Source: Hymenopus coronatus
Taxonomy: Eukaryota > Arthropoda > Insecta > Mantodea > Hymenopodidae
DNA length: 64,000 nucleotides
Assembly (NCBI GenBank): GCA_030762935.1
Contig: CM060900.1
Location: 287,913,784 to 287,977,783, forward strand
Direction of reading: 5' to 3'
Position numbers and translations under genes: made by a program. Shown here piece by piece: positions 56,133 to 64,000 of the stretch; positions within the stretch are counted from its first letter, which is position 1; each line of letters begins with the position of its first letter. The notes below the pieces were generated by a model. That model saw only the letters and a program-made list of their open reading frames with translations, ran no database searches and was not told the DNA's origin.

Positions 56133-56596
56133 TGCAACTACTCCTTGCAGCTGAAATTGCTGCTTATCTATGAGCAGCTCGCTTTGAAAGTCACAGCTGA
56201 TTGTTGCCATTCAACAGTAGCTTCCTTTCTTTAATTAATGCATTGTTACATCTGTGGGAGTAATCATGTGTGAATTTGGCATGTAATTTACATTGAACCT
56301 TGAATGTTACACCTGTGTGAGAGTTTGTGACACCTGCAGTGGTTTGCAAGTGCAACAATAAGCCCTAAATCTGGAAGCTTCTTGCCACATCGACAGGTAT
56401 AACTGAACCCCAAAGAGAGTCAGTTTCGACAAGAGGTTGAGTATGCAGTCGTAGCCAGAGCTACTGAGCATCGAAAGAAAATTGTGTGGCAGAATTGTTA
56501 TGAAATGAGCAAAATAAAATTGTTTATTTGGAACAAAGTTTTTACTGCAGTCAGTTGAAAGAAATAGAGTATTCTTTATTTGAGTAACGAAGAGCA
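56133..56596 (+). repeat. 3' LTR of the family 2 deletion derivative
   Basis: It is the direct repeat of 54075-54547. It starts TGCAACTACTCC and ends CGAAGAGCA. It directly follows the integrase end (GGATGACCAGTCATG), which aligns with the same junction of the copy at 44292. Confidence 0.87.
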
Positions 56597-56619
56597 GTTT
56601 TGTTGCATTATTACTATCT

Positions 56620-56674
56620 CTATTACTATCATTATTACTATTATTTTTACTTTTGTTATTATTAATTATTATTA

Positions 56675-56713
<39 letters not shown>

Positions 56714-56714
56714 G
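56620..56714. repeat. (ATT)n-rich microsatellite
   Basis: Interrupted ATT units followed by about 13 perfect ones. The following 56715-57465 has no gene that I recognise. Confidence 0.9.
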
Positions 56715-57469
56715 CTTCTATATACAAGTAACTTCAAAATCCAGACAGTCTTAACTTTATAAAAAAAACTACATGGCCTAATAGTGTTAATATTCTGGAA
56801 AACTAAGAAGTTGGACATCACTCTTCAGCACACCATTCTTTTTTTTTTTATGAGTTATGCCTTTCCAATGCATGGACATTTCTTTCCTTTTGCACATAAC
56901 CATTTTTAACTATTGAATTGTTAACTTTTTTTTTTTAATGAACAGTCAAGCACTTGAAAAATCCTCTATTGCAAAAACATAACCTACAACTGTCACAACA
57001 TCAGTATTACTTAAGCTTACTATGCAAATCCTAAGCTTAAAATTCAGTCTATTTCACTAAATACTGACAAAATTCTAATATAGAATGCTAAAAAATTAAA
57101 CACCAACTGATCAATGAAGCTATATGATCAGAGAGTGGAGAGCACATGAGTTTATACTTACATTTAACTGAACAAGATGGCTGTGGAAATTAGTATAAAC
57201 TTGCATGAGACAGTAGGTTTTTATTCCTACGAAAACCTATATGTTCTCTTTGAGTCGAGTATATAAACATAGAAAGTGTTCATACTCATTAACATGAACT
57301 TTGAAAAAGTACTTGGTTTTATTCATAGGATCCCATTTATTTCTAAAGCAGGTTTGCTCAGAGATTCAAATTTTAAGAAATGCAAGAAACCCTGAGAAGT
57401 ATCCAGAGTTGCCTCAGTTATTGCTATTCAGATTTCTAGAGCGATGAATAGCAAATGAAATTAACCCTA

Positions 57470-57691
57470 TATTGTCAACTGTTTCTTCCACGCTACTTGT
57501 GTATAGGACAGGAGTTGGAAGCGTAGAGAGAATGAAAAATTCAGGATCATAACCGGGATTTGAACCATGGGTATTCTGGTTTCCATCTACTTGTTCTAAT
57601 TGGCTATGTCATTGAATTTTTCAGTCTGGCTCTACCTTTCCAACTCTTGTCCTACAGATGTCTAGTCTAGAAGAAACAATTAATTGACAAA
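57470..57691 (-). repeat. tRNA-like core flanked by ~73-base inverted repeats
   Basis: The left arm (about 57470-57542) and the inverted right arm (about 57616-57691) share GTTTCTTC, TAGGACA(G/A)GAGTTGGAA, GTAGAG and TGAAAAATTCA. The 73-base centre, read on the minus strand, carries a B-box-like CATGGTTCAAATCCCGG and an A-box-like stretch. The right arm also resembles part of the SINE at 59735 (GAATTTTTCAGTC-GGCTCT-CCTTTC). This may be two SINE pieces joined head to head, or a tRNA-derived element with terminal inverted repeats. Confidence 0.65.
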
Positions 57692-57694
57692 TTT

Positions 57695-58195
57695 CAACTT
57701 TTTCTCTGCCACATGAACAAAAATAGGTCACTTCAACTAAATTGAACCATGTGAATATGAAAAAGGCAGTAAAAGTTACATAACTCGTAACATTTTTGTG
57801 TGACAGAGCTAAGACAGGCGGGTTCTTACAAAAGGGACAAAATATTACCCTTTGTTAGCATATGATTCTAATAATGTGATGAATATTCATTGAAAACCAC
57901 TCATCCTTTCATAACATGTTTTAACTTTACATAGAAGATAACACACAGCAAAATAAACTAACACTTGTCAAAATCGGCCTAAATCAAATTCTAGTTTTTA
58001 GAACTTGTTTTATCTAAGAAACTTGAAAAGGGGGCCAAAAACAAAGTAAAATAGAATCAGAATTAAAGAGAAACAAATACTTTACCACTAAATCACTGAA
58101 ACATGCAGCTATAATAAAATCTATTTTAAATACGAGGGTTATTTTTAACATTTACAGCTTTATTTCCTCCATTTATAGGCTGTGTCACTTTCTCT
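57695..58195. other. Unassigned AT-rich sequence
   Basis: No gene or repeat recognised. Confidence 0.45.
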
Positions 58196-58199
58196 AATT

Positions 58200-59060
58200 A
58201 AAAACCAGCGGTAGTCGCCCATCATGCTGGGATCCCATCCACCCTGATACCTGTGCTCCTCTTCCGAATATGCTGAGGGAATCTTTCACTGTTTTCATCA
58301 CTCACAACTCTCAAGATCTTGGGGGAAAAAATCCAAATGTGAATGGAGAAAGTGAATTTTGAGAAACATCTTACAGCCTAGCTTTTGGTAACATGAGTTC
58401 TTGATCTGTAAGTAATTTTCCACTTTATTGTTTCCAAGGAATTCTTTCACCACTTTCTGTAAGGCTGTCAATGCAGCTAGTTCTTTAGCACTTAACTTTC
58501 TTTCGAAGTTTTCATCTTTCAAAATCTTCCAATTTGGGGGCCAACGAATATTCCCTCATTTACTTTTGCATCGCTGAGTTTTGGAAACTGGCTTCTAAGG
58601 TAGGCAAAGGCTTCTCCATTTTTGTCCATAGCCTTAATGAAGTTCTTCATTAAACCTAATTTAATTCTACATGGAGAGGAGGTAGTAATACTTTATTTGG
58701 GTTTACTAATGAAACATACTTGACATTGTGCTGTCCATGCATGAGTTTCTCTTAGAGGCCACTCTTTTACAATACAATGTGATTCAGTATCTCTACTATC
58801 CCACAAGCATAGAAAGCAACAGTACTTTGTAAATCCTCCTTGTAGTCCCAATAAAATAACAATGACCTCAAATCTCCACATATATGCCAGCCTATTTGCT
58901 ATAATTGTATCTAATAGAATGACCTCACACATTCACAGGTTTCCTTATTTCTACTGAATATGGCACTGGTATTGATGGTTTAGTATTTCTGTTGTGCAGC
59001 AACATTGCTTTGAGACTCATTTCAAAGTACCTGTCAAAGATCGATGCTGACTTTTTATAG
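58200..59060 (-). pseudogene. Relic of an uncharacterised repetitive arthropod gene family
   Basis: Minus-strand frames give, in order, SLKAMLLHNRNTKPSIPVPY (about 58960-59020), WRFEVIVILLGLQGGFTKYC and CFLCLWDSRDTESH (58790-58875). IKLGLMKNFIKAMDKNGEAF and KLSDAKVNEGIFVGPQI follow (58545-58670), then FLKIHFLHSHLDFFP (58320-58365), and finally GSQHDGRLPLVFN near 58210. I recognise this as a protein repeatedly annotated as uncharacterised, in many copies, in insect, chelicerate and cnidarian genomes. I have no function for it. The copy number suggests a mobile origin. The CFLCxWDSR and HFLHSHLDFFP motifs are the best kept. Stops and shifts show that this copy is dead. Confidence 0.7.
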
Positions 59061-59064
59061 AAAC

Positions 59065-59730
59065 TGCCTGCACACGTAACAGAAATTGTTAGACAAATTC
59101 AAGCAAGCATGACGAGATTGCTTCATTGCACAGAAAATGAAATAACAGATGACAAAAGCCACTTGTAGCCACCACTTTTCACAAGCCAGACAAAATTTGA
59201 ACTCAACCTAAAGCATGATGCTCCATTTTGTCATTTCATGCTGGTCTGACGCAGAGCACTACAGCAATAAATCACTCATCCCTCTCCCCTTAGCAAGCCA
59301 AACATACCGTAAACTAGGTTAATATTCTTAAGTATGAACCCTAAACATTGGAAATATTTCTGAAAATTTTTTAAAAAACATCTGGAGCATTCATAAGATC
59401 ATGGTTTACTTACTTGGATTTTTCACAATTTGTACTGTTTTTAAATATACTTCATTGAGTTACAAGAAAATGGTGGGTGATGGAACATTTTGACACTCAT
59501 ATTCATTAATTGCTATAAAACTTGATCCAACATGCCTATTTCACCTATGTGGCAAAAACCTTGTCAACTAGTCAATTATAATTGACCTAATAGTTGGTTG
59601 AACTATGAAGCCCACAACTTCCAGTACTTACGACATAATAAGTCACCATTGGGGTATGTCTTCTCAAAATAATTTGAAATCTCCTTGTGTTTACCAGGAA
59701 CATGAGCCAGTTGAACTTAATGCTGTGTCG
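59065..59730. other. Unassigned sequence
   Basis: No gene or repeat recognised between the relic and the SINE. Confidence 0.4.
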
Positions 59731-59734
59731 GTAT

Positions 59735-60035
59735 GTTACTATGGTAGCTCAGTGGTTTGAGCAGCAGAATGAATACCAGAAGATCCATGGTTCAAACCCC
59801 AGCTATGGAATTGAATTTTTCAGTCGGGCTCTTCCTTTCTACACTATATTGCTGGAATTATTTTGCAACATATGCAGCTCTTTCTGTAATTCAGGTAATG
59901 TACTGGCCAACCATTCAAAACATCGCTGGTTTGAATTCCCAGCTACTGCAGTCAAATGTGCCTGTAGTAAAGCATTGGAGGGCCCAAGTAAAATAACCGA
60001 CATGCTAGGAAGCTGATGTGGTTACATCTCACTGC
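59735..60035 (+). repeat. tRNA-derived SINE, family D
   Basis: The head has a good A box, TGGTAGCTCAGTGG, and a B box, GGTTCAAACCCC, at the correct spacing for a tRNA-derived promoter. The body is shared in part with 57616-57660. A second B-box-like GGTTTGAATTCCC occurs about 150 bases later, so it may be dimeric. The 3' end is approximate. The 109-codon frame across it is a by-product. Confidence 0.75.
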
Positions 60036-60236
60036 AGTTGTGTGGATTTTGCCCTTATTTAGTTTAATAAAGAAAAATACAATTTTATTGCAAAATACAA
60101 CCTTAAATACTTTTATTTTATTACTGATGGTTACTTTAACATAAAATCAGCCAAAGAGTACATAGTAGTACTTTTGAAGTAGGCTTAAAATAAGTAGGTC
60201 TCCACAGTAAACAAGCCCCTATAGTAAATAAAGGGT

Positions 60237-60528
60237 TAAACATTAAATTGTGTTTTAACTGCTACAGTTCTCAGCGTGCCATTCTATATTGGGAATTTAG
60301 GACTGCTTAATTTTGTTAAGAGGTCTCTTCATCAGCACATAAGTTCTTTTATGTCCCATAAATCTATACTGCAGCCAAAACCAGGGCCACCAGCTTTTAC
60401 TTCCTTTCCAAAAGAACTAAGGATTTTTACACCCAAAAAATATCAATTGTCCATCATGGGCTTCAACATGCAACTGAGAACCAGAATCTAGCATGATACC
60501 CTTAGACCACAGATAGCAAATAAGGGAG
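60237..60528 (-). repeat. tRNA-derived SINE, family A, minus-strand copy
   Basis: It aligns with 3931-4214: CATTCTATATTGGG, GACTGCTTA(G/A)TTTTG, CCATAAATCTA, CC-CCAGC-TTTACTTCC and AAGGATTT-TAC-CCC. The B box is lost and the A box is weak (TGGTCTAAGGGTATCATG on the minus strand). AAATAA(A)GGG on both sides may be a decayed target duplication. Confidence 0.8.
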
Positions 60529-60529
60529 G

Positions 60530-61075
60530 GAGCTCAACATATATCAAGAAATAAATTATTTATTGCAATTTATATCTTGAATCCCTCATCTCCGTGCTAC
60601 ACTAAAATTTCTCAAAAGTTGCCAGTTTATTAAATTCTTTGCAACAGCTCATATTTATGAAACACATAACTTCATTTTAAAATAAGAGTACATTATAATT
60701 TATGTTCATTGTTTAATATGTGGAAAGATCTTTAAATTGAGTATTCTATTAACTGAACCAAACAATATTGATCATTTTACATTACATGACATGCAGTGTG
60801 AGATTTTTACAGTAATTGCATTTATAATAATAACCAAGTCCAATATGTCTAGTTTACATCTTTGTTTTTGCTTAGAATGGAATATATTTAAGCTTATTAT
60901 TGATAAAGAAAAGTAACATCTTATATAAACCTTAAGTATGCATTACTGCTTCACAACAATGCTGCCGCTGAGATGTCTTTAATTCTTACCCAGATTGTAC
61001 ATGCAGCGTTCCTTCCTAATAAAAAGGAGATGTCACTTCACTTTCTGTGACCTTGTAGTGCAGAGGTAAAAGCTC
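60530..61075. other. Unassigned AT-rich sequence
   Basis: No gene or repeat recognised. Confidence 0.4.
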
Positions 61076-61079
61076 TGAA

Positions 61080-62132
61080 ATGAACACATGTTTTACACAT
61101 GCTGCATTTTTTCTGTGTAGCAAAAATACCAGATTACAAAGAACAAAAATCAAACTTTACTTTAAACTTAGTAAAACTGTAACAGAAGCCTATGAAATGT
61201 TAAGAACAGCTTATGGAAAAGAAGCAATGGGCCAAACTCGAGGTTTTCAAAAATTAAAAGTGTTGGAACATCAAAAGATACAGATTGTTCAGGTTGACCC
61301 TGTTTCAGCAAACTTGATGAAAATATCAATCGGGTGAGGGAAATGGTCTTAAATTATAGGTGCATCACAATAAGAGAACTTTCTCACTCATTAGGACTTT
61401 CCTTTGGAAGTGCTCCAAGCACTTTGAAAGATGATTTGTACATGATAAAAATGGCCCTGCCTGCTTTCAAATGACCAAAAGGAAAGTCTGTCGTTGCCCG
61501 CACAGATCATAAAGAGCAGCTTCAAAATGACACACAGTTTACAGAGAAAATTATTACTGGTGATGAAACATGGATTTATGGGCACAATCCAGAAATTAAG
61601 CAACAATCTTCACAATGGAAGAGTTCATCTCCACACCCGAAAAAGGCTAGATAAGTTTGATCCAACGTGAACTCAATGATGATTCTGTTTATTGACATTA
61701 AAGGCATTGTACATAAGGAATTTGTGCTACAGGGTCAAACAGGTCAAGTGTTCCACATACAAGTGCTGCAAAGGTTAAGGGAGAATGTGAGACGCAAATG
61801 GCCAGAGAAATAAAGAAGTGGTGACTGGTTCCTGCATCATGACAATGCGCCTGCACACAACACCCTTTCTGTTCTCCAATTTTTGGATAAGAATAGGATG
61901 AATACTGTTCCCCATTCTGCCTGTTCTCAGATTTGGTTTCAGCAGACTTTTTTCTTTTCCTGCGACTTAAAATGCAACTCTAGGACACTGTTGCCATCCA
62001 TCGTAAATCACAGAAGGCTCTGAACACGTTTAAAGAAGATGACTTCCAGAGTTGTTTCCAGCAGTGGCAGAAGCGCTGGGACAAATGTATCAACTCCCAA
62101 AGAGACTACTTCGAGGGTGACAGAGCAGAATA
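61080..62132 (+). pseudogene. mariner-like transposase relic, near full length
   Basis: RTKIKLYFKLSKTVTEAYEM and LRTAYGKEAMGQTRGFQ (61140-61245) are the N-terminal helix-turn-helix. With shifts, it continues through ITIRELSHSLGLSFGSAP-like sequence. Then come KIITGDETWIYGHNPEIKQ (61545-61600), where the first catalytic Asp is intact, then KGIVHKEFVLQGQT and SGDWFLHHDNAPAHN (61815-61860), where the second Asp is intact. The PPYSPDLAPCDF segment is badly decayed, with C and F still visible. EALGQMYQLPKR / SQRDYFEGD ends near 62132. It is of the FLJ37770/SETMAR-like type. A 3' end sequence (CCAGAAACTTTATGATCACAG) lies near 62170, but no inverted partner was found at the 5' side. Confidence 0.85.
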
Positions 62133-62134
62133 GA

Positions 62135-63690
62135 CAAATCAATCTGTTGTACTGTTTATGACCTCATTCCAGAAACTTTATGATCACAGTATAAATGAAT
62201 TGTGAAAGAAAAAAACTATGTTATTAAATCAATCTGCTTTGTTAACAATTGACTTGCAGTTTTTTTAATTTGTTTGCATTTTCTATTTGTTGTTGGATTT
62301 ACATAGTTTTATGTTAAACTAGCTAAATACCCAGCATTACATGATGGTTTAGTGGCTTAAAAAAAGAACACTTCAAATGTTGTTTATGTTTAGAAGAGTC
62401 AATGTGTATATACGTTCCTTAAGGTTCTACATGATTGTGCAGTTTCGATACCCCACAGCTCAGTAGTAGAATAATAGGTCATTTGGAGACTTTTGAGTAT
62501 GAATAAGGCTACTTTATCAATTCTTTTCCTAAATAACAATCAAAGGGTTTCTTTATTCATTTAAGAAGTGGTGGCAATGGTCTAGCCCAAATGGAACAGG
62601 AAGATGAAAAATGCTAAGAGGTAGGCAATCTGTAGATTTTTCTGCACTAATGAGCTGGATTTATAAACATTTTTGCTGAATAATTTTGCTAAACATTTTG
62701 ATTGGAAGCAATTTTGACACTTTTCAGCATGAATGGGCCTATTTTCTGAATTCTTTTGCTACATAGCACAATGTTGTAGGTACAAACCATCAAACTATGG
62801 ACAAAATTGGGTATTTCATCTAGCAAATTTCCATCTAAAGGATAATTAGGGGTGAGGGGAATTTTTATTTTTAAATCTTTATAATGCTTCTTTGGAGGAT
62901 GGGAGGATTTAAATACCAAGACCTTTTTCTAAAATGCTTTTATATTCAGGGACCTCAAAATATAAATTTCCAATGGAATATAAAAATTAAAATTTTGATT
63001 AGAATACAATAGCCATATCTGATTTCTCAAACCAAAATTGAGGTATCTGAATTCTTATGTTATCAACTACAAGTTGAGCAGCATGTGTGGCACCATTGTT
63101 AGTTTTGTAGTCTCCATATTACATAAGAAAAGTCTGAGTCACCAATTTTTTGTATTTAAATGTTTCTAGGCTTAGTAAACAAAGAACATAGCTAGTCATC
63201 ATAATTTAGAGACAGTGTACATATAATTATACAGTTAGTGTAATTTATTAATGTAAAAGACTGTCGACAGCATTGTGATAGGTGATACAAATGGATAATT
63301 TGGCTGCACTACATTCTCCAGAATGGCTACATGAGCAGAAAATAAATGAAGGATTATAAACCTTCAGTTATATTAAAAAAACATTCTCTGGCATGAAATC
63401 ATAGTTAAGTGACTTTCAATACACATAAGATACAAAAATCTAAAGCTGCACTTTGAAAAAATATTCTACTCATGTTACACTTAGAAAAAATTATGTGTCA
63501 CGTGTTCAAAAGAAGAACCACCAATTTTATTCTCATGAACATGAACTGCTATTAGCGTAACAATACTTTTTGCAACAGGTTGTGTGTTTGTCCTATGAAT
63601 AAAATACATATTTTAAGTATTTAATTGCATTAATTATTAATATGCAAATTATATTTTAGTTCAATGATGTTGTCTTTAAAAACTAGCCTG
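62135..63690. other. Unassigned AT-rich sequence
   Basis: No gene or repeat recognised. Confidence 0.45.
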
Positions 63691-63759
63691 TAATGCCCAC
63701 CTCCTGCCTACCAGTTTATGGTTTGTATCTCAAACTAATAGCATCACCCATAATTCATT

Positions 63760-64000
63760 CTCTGAAGGTTAATGTGGACCCTCTTTTGAAAAGGTTGGCA
63801 AAGAAAATGTGGATCTCAATCAATGAGACAATTTATGTAGTTAGTATGCATACAGCCAATGTAATCATTGCAGTCATAGATTGTACAGATGATGAGGTGG
63901 AGGGGGGTTATAACCTGTTCCTTCTAACTTCTGATAAATAAGCCAATAACAGTAATTTGTCTGTCAATTACTACAGCTTAGAATATCCTATGGACAGAGG
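63760..64000 (+). pseudogene. hAT-superfamily transposase fragment, running off the window
   Basis: KKMWISINETIYVVSMHTAN and VIIAVI (63800-63875) correspond to the DETTD-like segment of hAT transposases. A decayed LLTSD and then TALNSLWPE-like sequence follow at the right edge. At the nucleotide level it matches 7800-7880 (CATACAGCCAA(T/C)GTAATCA), so both fragments come from the same family. The element continues beyond the window. Confidence 0.75.

Larger units (their letters stand above)
54075..56596 (+). mobile_element. Ty3/gypsy family 2, deletion derivative with both LTRs
   Basis: Two direct repeats of about 470 bases (54075-54547 and 56133-56596) flank only the RNase H to integrase portion of pol, on the plus strand. 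gag, protease and RT are absent: the 5' LTR is followed within about 20 bases by RNase H sequence. It is the same family as 43774-48990 but in the opposite orientation. Divergence of the LTRs is considerable. Target duplications are not convincing. Confidence 0.88.

Noticed and set aside
54075..56596. A target-site duplication around the family 2 derivative (ATTAG against ATTAC near TTATTA)
   Set aside because: The match does not sit directly at the LTR ends, and the right flank is an ATT microsatellite, so it is not reliable.
57543..57615. A possible minus-strand tRNA gene
   Set aside because: The B-box is good, but the T-stem and acceptor stem do not pair properly, and inverted repeats flank it.
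59742..59815. A possible functional tRNA gene
   Set aside because: The A and B boxes are present, but the sequence does not fold into convincing acceptor and anticodon stems by eye, and it continues into a SINE body.

Overview
This is a 64 kb stretch of AT-rich animal nuclear DNA, most likely from an arthropod. No long open reading frame survives. Almost everything recognisable is transposable-element debris in the invertebrate style: mariner, Tc1, piggyBac, hAT, pogo, Ty3/gypsy, non-LTR and tRNA-derived SINE relics, with simple repeats between them. Nothing bacterial, viral or organellar is visible. Assignments come from translating by eye and recalling family motifs; no database search was run.

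One host coding exon stands out. It is a 53-base minus-strand exon at 39930-39982 with consensus splice sites on both sides, and its translation matches the first Tudor/Agenet domain of the fragile X family (FMR1/FXR). Human FMR1 exon 2 has the same length and phase. If this is right, the window is intronic sequence of an FMR1 homologue transcribed right to left. One intron then runs more than 39 kb to the left and another more than 24 kb to the right. I did not find the neighbouring exons.

Layout from left to right: (1) 1-9.6 kb has an ~800-base imperfect palindrome, two SINEs, two hAT transposase fragments facing each other, and a Tc1 scrap. (2) 10.5-13.8 kb has a piggyBac relic and a mariner relic. 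(3) 13.9-21.2 kb is a minus-strand Ty3/gypsy element with both LTRs, a polypurine tract, decayed gag and pol, and an internally deleted LINE in its body. (4) 23.7-29.7 kb has a mariner with both inverted repeats and TA target sites, two SINEs, and two piggyBac relics in tandem. (5) 31-39.3 kb has a near-perfect fold-back with 202-base arms and a 12-base target duplication, a mariner relic, a DUF4817-type transposon split by a SINE, and a candidate 2.1 kb inverted-repeat element. (6) 39.9-42.0 kb has the host exon and a 1.6 kb hAT element with an 8-base target duplication. (7) 43.8-51.3 kb has a second Ty3/gypsy family on the minus strand and a pogo-like transposase relic. (8) 52.4-64 kb has further mariner relics, a plus-strand deletion derivative of the second gypsy family with both LTRs, a relic of an uncharacterised repetitive gene family, SINEs, and a hAT fragment at the right edge.

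No functional multi-gene system is visible. The interest lies in the host exon, the fold-back and palindromic structures, and the nesting of elements, which gives a relative order of insertion.
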